The notes under the pieces: model-generated
Database searches by the model: none
Seen by the model: only the letters and a program-made list of their open reading frames with translations
Told to the model about the DNA's origin: nothing
Position numbers and translations under genes: made by a program
Source: Thermoleophilia bacterium
GTDB taxonomy: Bacteria; Actinomycetota; Thermoleophilia; BMS3ABIN01
Length of the DNA: 49,354 nucleotides
NCBI GenBank assembly: GCA_014859345.1
Contig: JACUUL010000009.1
Coordinates: 1-49,354 of the forward strand
Direction of reading: 5' to 3'
In this document: positions 1 to 6,528 of the stretch, piece after piece
Layout: every line of letters starts with the position of its first letter
How positions within the stretch are numbered: position 1 is the first letter of the stretch

Positions 1-534
1 CCGGCCACCATGAAGGTCGAGTACGGCACCGCCTCGGGCGTCTACACGGATGTCGCCAACGACACCGTGCTCAACGCCGACAAGACCGTGTCGCTCACCG
101 GCCTCACGCCGGGAACCACCTACTACGTCAAGGTGACCTCATACGACGGCTGGGCCAACGGCGCCGAGAGCGCCGAGTTCAGCTTCACCACCGACTCCAG
201 CTGTCCGCCTCCGGCCAAGCCTGACCTGAGCCTGAGCGTCGCGGACGTCTACTGGGCCAGCTACGCCGACTACACGGCGCGCGAGCTGTCGGTTGACCTC
301 AGCGTGGGCAACACCGGCGCTGACACGGCCTACAACGTGGCCATCACCGGCGCCACCGCCACCAACGGCGTATCGCTGATAAGCGCCACTCCGGTCAGCG
401 CGGGCGACATCGCCGGCGGCTCCAGCGCCACGGCCACGGTCAAGTATGACGTGCCGGCCGGCGTGGGCGGGTTCCAGACCAGCGTCAGCGGCTCCGCCGA
501 GGACTGCAGCGGAAACGGCTACACGTATCCCTAG
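1..534 (+). CDS. Secreted fibronectin-III-type protein, 3' end only
   Basis: The reading frame is open to the left edge, so this is the C-terminal ~177 residues of a longer protein; the ATG at 10 is probably internal. The first ~60 residues look like a fibronectin type III module (a VEYGT strand, then LTGLTPGTTYYVKVTS and a closing SFTT strand), usual in extracellular proteins. After a CPPP linker comes a ~105-residue C-terminal domain starting KPDLSLSV, with a YW..YADYTARELSV signature and ending SGNGYTYP. The same domain closes the LVIVD-repeat protein at 33057-34970 (YWPTYADYTDRNLSV ... FSYPGPYDG). Its function is unknown; inference is a surface or sorting domain of this organism. The next gene, a 43-codon peptide gene, follows after 53 bp on the same strand and may be cotranscribed. 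Partial at the 5' end. Confidence 0.8.
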   Translation, partial: PATMKVEYGTASGVYTDVANDTVLNADKTVSLTGLTPGTTYYVKVTSYDGWANGAESAEFSFTTDSSCPPPAKPDLSLSVADVYWASYADYTARELSVDLSVGNTGADTAYNVAITGATATNGVSLISATPVSAGDIAGGSSATATVKYDVPAGVGGFQTSVSGSAEDCSGNGYTYP

Positions 535-587
535 GCAGGAATAAAGGGATAGCCAGTATCATGATCGACGAACATAGGAGAGACCGC

Positions 588-719
588 ATGAAGACCAAGA
601 AAACGCGGGAACCCTATGCCAAGCCGGTTCTCGTCAGGCATGAGAACCTGAGGGACGTCACGTTCGAGTGTCCCGACTGGCAGTGTAGCGTAGTGGTTCC
701 GGGCCCGCCTGAGGGATAA
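588..719 (+). CDS. 43-aa RiPP-precursor-like peptide with lasso-type leader motif
   Basis: A short gene of 43 codons with a good AGGAG site at 576-580, seven bases before the ATG, and a strong terminator 28 bp after its stop. The peptide begins MKTKKTREPYAKPVLVRHEN and continues to a Cys-Pro-Asp-Trp-Gln-Cys segment and a VVVPGPPEG tail. Residues Y10, P13, L15 and T25 fit the spacing YxxPxLxxx(G)xxxxxT known from lasso-peptide leaders, which is read by a PqqD-like recognition domain; the usual Gly is Glu19 here. If cleavage follows the residue after T25, as in lasso precursors, the core is Glu27-Gly43. That core lacks the N-terminal Gly and the Asp/Glu at core position 7-9 needed for a lasso ring, so another modification of C28 and C33 or the tail is as likely. 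An HprK-like kinase gene lies ~0.8 kb downstream. No cyclase, protease or radical SAM maturase is visible; they may lie left of the window. Confidence 0.65.
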   Translation: MKTKKTREPYAKPVLVRHENLRDVTFECPDWQCSVVVPGPPEG

Positions 720-747
720 GGCGCGGCCAGACATAAGCGAAGCACCG

Positions 748-778
748 GGAGGGAGGCCCCAGGGCCTCCCTCCTTTTT
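748..778 (+). terminator. Rho-independent terminator after the small peptide gene
   Basis: A perfect 12-bp GC-rich inverted repeat (GGAGGGAGGCCC / GGGCCTCCCTCC) is followed directly by five T. It closes the transcript carrying the small peptide gene and separates it from the lipoprotein and HprK-like genes downstream. Confidence 0.9.
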
Positions 779-870
779 AAGACATCTTAAGTTTTAGAGC
801 ATGATTGCCGGAAATGGAGTAAAATTAATTCACTCTGTTTTGCAAGCGACAGGCGAGGAGTGTACGGAAT

Positions 871-1443
871 ATGAAAGCTGTTGACCTCAGTGGCGGGCCG
901 TGGGGACGGCGGAAATGGCTGGTGGTCGCGACAGCGGCGGCGGCTGTGCTGGTTCTGGCAGGAATCATTTTGATAGGTGGGTGTGGCGGAAACGAAGAAC
1001 AGGGCACCGCCGGTTCCCAGCTGGACGATGAAGCTTCGGACAGCGTGACAGTTTCGACGGTCTCAGGTGCGGGAGATAACGTGCTTCCCGGCTACACCGA
1101 GGAACAATGCATTGACGAGATGACGGCCCGGTATGGCGACGAGGAGACGGCCAGGCAGGTCTGTGACGCCATCCGCTCCGATTATGGCGATTCTTCTTTG
1201 GACTTCGAGACGATTCTGCAGGATACGGAAGCAAGGCTGGGCGTAGCTCCTCTGCCGGGCGCTCCGGCTCCAGCAGGTCCGGCCGGCCAGCCGGGCGGCA
1301 ACCAGCCCGGAGGCAGCCAGCCGGACGGCAGCCGGCCGGGCGGCAGCCAGCTTCCAGGTCCACCGCCGCAGGACCCGCCCCCGGGTGATGGCGGCGGCTG
1401 GGATTCGGGAGGCATCGAGATCATCGTGCCGCCGGCGCCTTAA
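871..1443 (+). CDS. Pro/Gly-rich predicted lipoprotein, unknown function
   Basis: A 190-aa protein that I do not recognise. The start is supported by a GGCGAGGAG site at 852-860. A basic N-terminus (RRK at residues 13-15) precedes a hydrophobic stretch of about 20 residues ending in LIGGC, a plausible lipobox, so the mature protein would be lipid-anchored at Cys38. Residues ~65-125 form an acidic, probably folded region with two Cys (EEQC ... RQVC), which could form a disulfide. From ~128 to the end it is low complexity: PGGNQPGGSQPDGSRPGGSQ-type imperfect repeats, then PPPQDPPPGDGGG, resembling a wall-spanning or extended linker. It lies between the RiPP-like gene (across a terminator) and the HprK-like gene 90 bp downstream, with which it may form a transcript. 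Confidence 0.7.
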   Translation: MKAVDLSGGPWGRRKWLVVATAAAAVLVLAGIILIGGCGGNEEQGTAGSQLDDEASDSVTVSTVSGAGDNVLPGYTEEQCIDEMTARYGDEETARQVCDAIRSDYGDSSLDFETILQDTEARLGVAPLPGAPAPAGPAGQPGGNQPGGSQPDGSRPGGSQLPGPPPQDPPPGDGGGWDSGGIEIIVPPAP

Positions 1444-1533
1444 GCCGCGGACGGACGGTTCACTGTTAATAAAGAGCAAGACGAACGCAAGGCAAAGGGA
1501 CGGTCATTTTAAGGAGCGAAGGCAGGAGGGAAG

Positions 1534-2559
1534 GTGCCGGGCAGTCTCGGCGAAAGCATCGAAAAACGCATAAGAGGGGGCAGGCTGAACGCGGCCACAT
1601 ATTTCGTGCACGGGCTGGTTACCAGGGTCAACACGGATGATCATCTGCTGGCCCTGGCTGTCCAGGATTTCCTCAGGCCTTTTCGCGGCCAGCCGTATGC
1701 CGAACCGGATATAGAGTTCTACCTGCTCACCAGGGAACCCGGCTTCGAATACGAGCCGGGCGACAGGTCGGGAAACAGCGAGCTCCTTTACGACTGGCAT
1801 GTCCTTAAATATGTGAAGGAAGGCCGCCTGCGCTACCAGGAAGTACCCGGCGCCGGCTGGGTGGTGGCCGATCCTGACGAGGGGCTGGCAGTCGCTTTTG
1901 TCGAGCCTGATATTGCCGCGTGTGCCTGGTCAGTGGCGCATGTGATCTTCTTCCCGATGTGGGCGCAGTTGCTCAAAACGCGGGGAGTATTCCCGATTCA
2001 CGCGGCCGGCCTGGAGCGGCGCGGCAAGGGAGTCCTGTTTCCGGGGAAGAGCGGCTGCGGCAAGTCCACACTTTCTCTCCATCTGCTGCGTCAGGGCTTC
2101 AGGCTGCTGGGAGACGACACCGTCTTTGTCAGGCGCGCCCGCGGGGGAGCGGAGATGCTTTTCTTCCCCGAGGAAGTGGATGTATGCTCCGAAACGGTGG
2201 ACCTGTACCCGCAGCTGGCCCTGGCCCGGAACCTGACCGAGGACCGCTGGCAGCCCAGAGCCAGGGTCAACCTGAATGACGTCGGCTCAGATGCTGTTAT
2301 CGAATCGTGCCGGACAGATCTGCTTGTCTTCCCGGTCATTTCCGCCGACGGGCTGACCCGCTGGGAACGTGTCGGTCAGACCGAGGCGCTCGCGGAGCTG
2401 ATCCTGTACGCATTTCTTTTCATGGACCCCCAAACCAGCGAGGAGAATTTCGCGCTCCTGGCCTCTCTGGTGCAGACGGCCGGATGTTACCGCCTGCACA
2501 TGGGTCTGGACGGCGCCAAGCTCGCCGGCGCCGTCGATGAGATAATCGCCGCCGCGTAG
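1534..2559 (+). CDS. HPr kinase-like (HprK-type) P-loop protein
   Basis: A 341-aa protein starting at GTG with AGGAGG at 1524-1529. The C-terminal half has the HprK-type fold signature: IHAAGLE at 155-161, a P-loop GKSGCGKST at 171-179 and GDD at 193-195, which correspond to the conserved His, Walker A and paired Asp of the HPr kinase family. The N-terminal ~145 residues are not recognisable. True HprK acts on Ser46 of HPr, but no ptsH or PTS gene is nearby. HprK-like proteins are also common in RiPP clusters, and in some lasso systems a kinase of this fold phosphorylates the precursor. Proximity to the lasso-type-leader peptide gene at 588-719 suggests such a role, which is inference. A strong hairpin lies just after the stop. 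Confidence 0.75.
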   Translation: MPGSLGESIEKRIRGGRLNAATYFVHGLVTRVNTDDHLLALAVQDFLRPFRGQPYAEPDIEFYLLTREPGFEYEPGDRSGNSELLYDWHVLKYVKEGRLRYQEVPGAGWVVADPDEGLAVAFVEPDIAACAWSVAHVIFFPMWAQLLKTRGVFPIHAAGLERRGKGVLFPGKSGCGKSTLSLHLLRQGFRLLGDDTVFVRRARGGAEMLFFPEEVDVCSETVDLYPQLALARNLTEDRWQPRARVNLNDVGSDAVIESCRTDLLVFPVISADGLTRWERVGQTEALAELILYAFLFMDPQTSEENFALLASLVQTAGCYRLHMGLDGAKLAGAVDEIIAAA

Positions 2560-2585
2560 CCGCAGCGGATATCAGGACACAAAAG

Positions 2586-2620
2586 CGGGGGGGACGGGCC
2601 GCCTGCGGCCCGCCCCCCCC
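2586..2620 (+). terminator. Strong GC hairpin after the HprK-like gene
   Basis: A long inverted repeat, GGGGGG-A-CGGGCCGC against GCGGCCCG-CCCCCC with one bulged A, lies ~26 bp after the stop of the HprK-like gene. There is no T-tract, so it may be a factor-dependent or pause-type terminator or an mRNA 3' stabiliser. Confidence 0.5.
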
Positions 2621-2842
2621 GACTTGCGCGACATCCGGGTTTTACTTCCCGCGGGTCAATCTGTAAGCTTGTCATCAAGTGATGCTCAGTTCACTGTTTG
2701 AATTCCTGACCGGCACCATTCCGGATAGCCTCTGTATAACCGGCTGTACGGGAGTGTCCCCGGCCATGGCCATCATGGTTGCCAGCTCCTTGCAGCCGTC
2801 ACGGACGGCCATGTTGATTCCCGGCAGTCCGGGAACAACGGC

Positions 2843-3637
2843 GTGAGCGCTTTCGAGGCGCTCATCCTGGGGCTGCTGCAGGGCCTGACTGAATTTTTGC
2901 CGATCAGCAGCTCGGGCCACCTGGTGGTGGTGCCGGACCTCCTGGGATGGGAGATACCATCCACGTCGTTCGACATCGTCCTGCACCTTGGCACCCTGGC
3001 AGCCGTTCTGACATATTTCTGGCGAGATGTCACGCAGGTCGTGACATCGTTTTTCCGCCGTGGGAACTCCGCGCGCGCCGGCAGGCGGCTGGGAGTATAT
3101 ATTGCCCTGGGAACGGTCCCCGGGATCATGGCCGGCGGCCTGTTGGCGGACAGGTTCGAGGCGCTCTTCGAGGCACCCCTTTATGTGGCAATCTTCCTGA
3201 TCGTCACCGGTCTGCTGCTGGTCGCAAGCGAAGCCGCTGCCCGCCGGACCAGGAACCTGGAGAAGATGAGGATCTGGGACTCTCTTCTCATGGGAGCCGC
3301 CCAGGCGTTGGCAATCACCCCGGGGATATCGCGCTCGGGGGCGACCATATCAGCCGGACTTTTCCTGGGGCTGACCAGGGAAGCGGCGGCGCGCTTTTCT
3401 TTTTTGCTGAGCATCCCTATAATCGCCGGAGCGGCGGTGTTCAAACTTGGAAACGGCATGGCCGACTCGCCGGAAGGCCCGGCCGCGATGGCGCTGGGTT
3501 TCCTGGCGGCGGCTGTTGCCGGATTTGCGGCCATCAAATTCCTGATGAAGTTCATCCGCCGCCATGATCTGAGGATCTTCGCCTACTACGTGTGGGCCTT
3601 GGCCGCTTTCCTCCTGGTATATCGTTTCGCATTTTAA
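2843..3637 (+). CDS. uppP: Undecaprenyl-diphosphatase
   Basis: Integral membrane phosphatase of the BacA/UppP family that converts undecaprenyl diphosphate to the monophosphate, recycling the lipid carrier for peptidoglycan and other wall polymers. The 264-aa length is normal. The first family motif, QGLTEFLPISSSGH, is at residues 13-26 with Glu17; the second, PGISRSG, is at 160-166 with Arg164. Several hydrophobic helices surround them. The start is a GTG with only a weak upstream GGGA, so the exact start is less sure than the gene. It is followed 18 bp later by rsmA and is probably first in a uppP-rsmA-ispE operon. The 283 bp before it hold no convincing gene. Confidence 0.95.
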   Translation: MSAFEALILGLLQGLTEFLPISSSGHLVVVPDLLGWEIPSTSFDIVLHLGTLAAVLTYFWRDVTQVVTSFFRRGNSARAGRRLGVYIALGTVPGIMAGGLLADRFEALFEAPLYVAIFLIVTGLLLVASEAAARRTRNLEKMRIWDSLLMGAAQALAITPGISRSGATISAGLFLGLTREAAARFSFLLSIPIIAGAAVFKLGNGMADSPEGPAAMALGFLAAAVAGFAAIKFLMKFIRRHDLRIFAYYVWALAAFLLVYRFAF

Positions 3638-3655
3638 AGTACAGGGAATGACGGC

Positions 3656-4582
3656 TTGCCGACTCCAGTTGAACGCCTCCAGAGGAGCGGAATAACGCCC
3701 GACCGGGCGCTGGGCCAGAATTTCCTGATCGATCCGAACATCCTGGATGTCATCGAACGGTCAGCCTCGCTGGGCAGGAATGATGTCGTGCTCGAGGTGG
3801 GACCGGGGCTGGGAGTACTGACCGAACGGTTGCTGGACCGGTGCCGCCTGGTCCATTGCGTCGAACTGGACCGGCGGCTGGCCGCGCTGCTTCAGGAGGA
3901 GTTCGGCAGTCGTCCCGGTTTCCGGATACACAGGGCCGATGCGATGAGGCTCGACTTCGCCGCCCTTGATCCGCCGCCAGGCAAGTTCGTGGCCAACCTT
4001 CCTTACAACGTGGCCGCGCCGCTGGTTATGAAAAGCATTCAGGAGCTGCCAACGGTGAAGCTCTGGTGCCTTATGGTTCAGAAGGAGATCGCCGACCGCC
4101 TGTTCGCGGCCCCCGGAACGGCGGCTTATGGCGCCATTTCGGTGATGATCCAGCTCATGACCTTGAAAGTCTCCTCCCGCAACATCTCCGGCTCCGTCTT
4201 CTTCCCACGGCCCCGGGTGCGTTCCAGCCTCCTGGTTTTCCGGCGCCGGCCCGGGACCCGGTTCACAGCCAGGAATTTCACCGCGGTGAAGGAAATCGTA
4301 TACGCGGCTTTTGGCCAAAGGCGCAAAAAGCTGGCCAACAGCCTCGCGGGCGCGGATATTGTCCCGGAGCCGCTCAGGCCGGTGGAGGCGCACAGGCGCC
4401 GGCAGGCGGTGGAGGAGCTGCTGGGGCGGCTGGATGTTCCCCTGAGCGCCAGGCCGCAGGATCTGACGCCGCAGCAGTTCGAGGATCTGGCCCGGCTGCT
4501 GATCGAGCAGGCAAAAGCGGCGGACCGGCCAGCGGACAGCGGGCGGAGCGGCGGGGGGAAAGGGGCGGGCGGCAATGCCTGA
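3656..4582 (+). CDS. rsmA: 16S rRNA (adenine-N6,N6) dimethyltransferase
   Basis: KsgA/RsmA methylates two adjacent adenines in helix 45 of 16S rRNA during 30S subunit maturation, using S-adenosylmethionine. The 308-aa product has the family GQNFL motif at 20-24, SAM motif I LEVGPGLGVLT at 46-56 and the catalytic NLPYN motif at 114-118. The C-terminal helical domain is complete, followed by a Gly/Arg-rich tail of ~20 residues. The start is TTG with AGGGA at 3643-3647; a nearby ATG at 3648 is out of frame. The 3' end overlaps ispE by 8 bp, implying translational coupling. The rsmA-ispE pair is typical of actinobacteria. Confidence 0.95.
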   Translation: MPTPVERLQRSGITPDRALGQNFLIDPNILDVIERSASLGRNDVVLEVGPGLGVLTERLLDRCRLVHCVELDRRLAALLQEEFGSRPGFRIHRADAMRLDFAALDPPPGKFVANLPYNVAAPLVMKSIQELPTVKLWCLMVQKEIADRLFAAPGTAAYGAISVMIQLMTLKVSSRNISGSVFFPRPRVRSSLLVFRRRPGTRFTARNFTAVKEIVYAAFGQRRKKLANSLAGADIVPEPLRPVEAHRRRQAVEELLGRLDVPLSARPQDLTPQQFEDLARLLIEQAKAADRPADSGRSGGGKGAGGNA

Positions 4583-5435
4583 GGCGCTGGCTCCTGCCAA
4601 GATCAACCTTTTTCTTCACGTCGGTCCGTTGCGGCCGGACGGCTACCATCCGATATGCTCCCTGATGGAGAAGGTCACGCTGTATGACCGGATCTTCCTC
4701 AAGGTTTCCGGGCGTCCGGGGGTGCGGATCGAGGGCAGCGGCATTCCTCCGGGAGAAAACACAGTGGCAAAAGCAGCGCGCCTGCTGGGGGCGGCAACCG
4801 GGAAAAAAATCGGGGCGGACTTCAGGCTCGACAAGCAGATACCGGTCGCAGCCGGACTGGCAGGCGGGAGCTCCGATGCGGCCGCGGCCCTGAAGATGCT
4901 GGCATCGGAGTTGGCAGCCGGCATGAGCCCGGCGCGGCTTGCGGAAGTCGCCCGGCGGGTGGGAGCCGACGTGCCCTTCTTCCTCGAACCGGGGCCGCAG
5001 CTGGCCGAGGGCGCCGGAGAACGGCTTGCCCCTGCAGGTATCACGGCCGATTACGCCGCAGTCATCGTCGCCCCACCGGCTGAGCTCTCCACGGCGGATG
5101 TCTACCGCCTGTATGACCGCATGTGCCGGCCCGGGATCCGCGCCTTTGCGGAGAGCTGCCGCCGGGACCGGGCCGCCCTGCGCGCCGCCGCCGATCTCGG
5201 TTCTCTGGCGCGGCTTCTTCATAATGACCTGGAGCCGCCCGCCATGCACCTCTATCCCGGGATCGCCGCCATAAAGCGAGAACTGGTCGGCCTGGGCGCC
5301 GCCGGCGCCCTCATGAGCGGCAGCGGTCCTTCGGTATTTGGCCTTTTCGCAAGTAAAAAACAGGCTGCGGAAGCCGCCGCCAGCCTGTTGAGGGACCACC
5401 CTCGCGTCTGGACGGTTCAACCGCTCCCGCGATAA
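4575..5435 (+). CDS. ispE: 4-diphosphocytidyl-2-C-methyl-D-erythritol kinase
   Basis: GHMP-family kinase of the methylerythritol phosphate (non-mevalonate) isoprenoid pathway; it phosphorylates CDP-methylerythritol at the 2-hydroxyl. The 286-aa protein opens with APAKINLFL (Lys9, Asn11). It carries the GHMP ATP-binding motif PVAAGLAGGSSDAA at 90-103 with the catalytic Asp at 101, GADVPFF at 130-136 and the closing SGSGPSVFGLF motif near residue 250. Its ATG overlaps the end of rsmA by 8 bp. Together with uppP upstream, the operon links polyprenyl-carrier supply and recycling. Confidence 0.95.
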   Translation: MPEALAPAKINLFLHVGPLRPDGYHPICSLMEKVTLYDRIFLKVSGRPGVRIEGSGIPPGENTVAKAARLLGAATGKKIGADFRLDKQIPVAAGLAGGSSDAAAALKMLASELAAGMSPARLAEVARRVGADVPFFLEPGPQLAEGAGERLAPAGITADYAAVIVAPPAELSTADVYRLYDRMCRPGIRAFAESCRRDRAALRAAADLGSLARLLHNDLEPPAMHLYPGIAAIKRELVGLGAAGALMSGSGPSVFGLFASKKQAAEAAASLLRDHPRVWTVQPLPR

Positions 5436-5599
5436 ACAAGGCCGCCGGGATTTTCGCATGTTGTCCGGAACCGGCCACCAGCCGGGCGAAACAGCTGGAA
5501 GGCGCTTCCTGAACAGCACCATGCTGATTATCTATAGGGGGATTCCTGCCGGTCTTTGGGCGTTTTCCCTGATGGTATTTTCCGCAGGAATGGATAAAA

Positions 5600-5850
5600 T
5601 ATCCAACATAAGTCAGGCCCTGGATAACAGCCGTAGCGGCGGGCCGAGTTATCGGTTAAGCACGGGGAACATCGCCAAGGTTTTTGAAGTTGGGTACCCC
5701 CACCCTGGCGGGCAGGGCCGGATCGAGCCATGTGCTCACCTGGCTTTGCCCGCCGCCCGTTTATGCTCAGGGTTATGAGCGCTAAAGTCCGGACTAATAC
5801 TGCCGGGGACACTGTAATTCGTGTTCCCGGACATAGAACAGGTTTTTCAA
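5600..5850 (+). ncRNA. Candidate structured RNA (four strong stem-loops), unclassified
   Basis: The 470 bp between ispE and the PRC-barrel gene hold no convincing ORF but contain consecutive stable stem-loops: 5623-5653 (GATAAC/GTTATC with an inner GCCG/CGGC), 5707-5754 (GGCGGGCA/TGCCCGCC continuing through G-U pairs to an inner GAGC/GCTC), 5765-5780 (GCTCA/TGAGC) and 5803-5830 (10 bp, CCGGGGACAC/GTGTTCCCGG). A palindrome AGTCCGGACT lies at 5786-5795. The long hairpin with compensating G-U pairs suggests selection on RNA structure. It could be a 6S-like regulatory RNA or a leader of the downstream gene. I could not match it to tmRNA, RNase P RNA, SRP RNA or a common riboswitch by eye. Strand is assumed from the neighbours. 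Confidence 0.35.
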
Positions 5851-5905
5851 AATGGCGGCCCGCGGCCGGCCGCCGCAAGTCTCAAGTTTGCGGAAAGGGG
5901 GTATG

Positions 5906-6214
5906 ATGACAGCCAAGGAGGTTAGCGCCCACTGCCTCAGAAGGCTCAAGGAGGCTGGCGTGACCAGCCTGAATGGATTCGAGGTCGAAGCGCAGGACGG
6001 CAACGCCGGCGTAATCGACCAGGTTCTCTACTGGAGCGATGCCCTGACCCCTGATTTTTTGATCGTGGGCACGCGCCGGTGGATCTTCGGGCACAAGGCC
6101 ATTATTCCGGTCGACGTTATCGAAGACGTGGATGTACCGAACCGGCGTCTCCGGATACGCATGAACAGGGAGCAGGTACGCCAGGCTCCCGAATCGCTGC
6201 CAGTAGCACTGTAA
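5906..6214 (+). CDS. PRC-barrel domain protein
   Basis: A small soluble protein of 102 aa, nearly all one PRC-barrel (photosynthetic reaction-centre H-subunit-like beta barrel) domain. Residues ~20-95 run from GFEVEAQDG through GVIDQVLYWSDALTPDFLIVG and IIPVDVIEDVDV to LRIRMNREQVRQAP, the typical strand pattern. The start at 5906 (or 5903) follows AAAGGGGG; a longer frame from 5852 would run through the hairpin-rich region and lacks a ribosome site. PRC-barrel proteins have varied roles, and nothing here fixes the function. It stands alone between the structured region and tRNA-Gln. Confidence 0.8.
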   Translation: MTAKEVSAHCLRRLKEAGVTSLNGFEVEAQDGNAGVIDQVLYWSDALTPDFLIVGTRRWIFGHKAIIPVDVIEDVDVPNRRLRIRMNREQVRQAPESLPVAL

Positions 6215-6293
6215 TCGCATAACGGCACCAAAAAACAGCTTGTTAAGCCGGCCGGCCCCGTGAGGGTCGGCCGCACGATTTCATACCCCTTTC

Positions 6294-6322
6294 TTGACCT
6301 CCCCTTTCTGCTGCACTATAAT
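6294..6322 (+). promoter_or_regulatory. Sigma-70-type promoter of tRNA-Gln
   Basis: A near-consensus -35 TTGACC (6294-6299) and perfect -10 TATAAT (6317-6322) are separated by 17 bp, 24 bp before the mature tRNA 5' end. Confidence 0.9.
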
Positions 6323-6346
6323 TTTTCGGCCTTCTTTGGCTGCCCA

Positions 6347-6420
6347 TGGGGCGTAGCCAAGTGGTAAGGCAACGGGTTTTGGTCCCGTGACCGGAGGTTC
6401 GAATCCTCCCGCCCCAGCCA
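6347..6420 (+). tRNA. tRNA-Gln (anticodon UUG), CCA encoded
   Basis: A complete cloverleaf. The acceptor stem is TGGGGCG (6347-6353) with CGCCCCA (6410-6416). The anticodon stem ACGGG/CCCGT holds the loop TTTTGGT, giving anticodon TTG for glutamine. The T-arm GGAGG-TTCGAAT-CCTCC is standard. Discriminator G at 6417 is followed by an encoded CCA. It has its own promoter upstream and terminator downstream, so it is a monocistronic unit. Confidence 0.97.
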
Positions 6421-6436
6421 TACGTCCGGTACTTCA

Positions 6437-6461
6437 GAGCGAGGCATCGCTCCATTTTTTT
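6437..6461 (+). terminator. Rho-independent terminator of tRNA-Gln
   Basis: Perfect 6-bp stem GAGCGA/TCGCTC with a GGCA tetraloop, followed two bases later by seven T, 17 bp after the tRNA 3' end. Confidence 0.88.
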
Positions 6462-6528
6462 GTCCAGCGGCGAGGGGAAGAGGCGGAATCCCGTCTGATT
6501 TTCCGGTGAGATAACCGATTCCAGATTC

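Noticed and set aside
588-719. Classic lasso-peptide precursor
   Set aside because: The leader fits, but the core lacks the first-position residue and the Asp/Glu at position 7-9; no cyclase or protease gene is visible.
1534-2559. True HPr kinase/phosphorylase controlling carbon catabolite repression
   Set aside because: The N-terminal half does not resemble HprK and no ptsH or PTS gene is in the neighbourhood.
2675-2986. Minus-strand frame of 103 codons overlapping the uppP start, with a protein-like end (VIQRLSGMVPVRNSN)
   Set aside because: It overlaps the uppP coding sequence antisense and has no ribosome site or recognised family.
5640-5665. GCCGAGTTATCGGTTA resembles the 3' end of bacterial RNase P RNA
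   Set aside because: The 5' part and the conserved internal segments of RNase P RNA are absent; the upstream 350 bp would lie in ispE.
5458-5778. Plus-strand frame of 106 codons in the gap after ispE
   Set aside because: No ribosome site, no homology by eye, and it runs through strong RNA hairpins; the structured-RNA reading is better.
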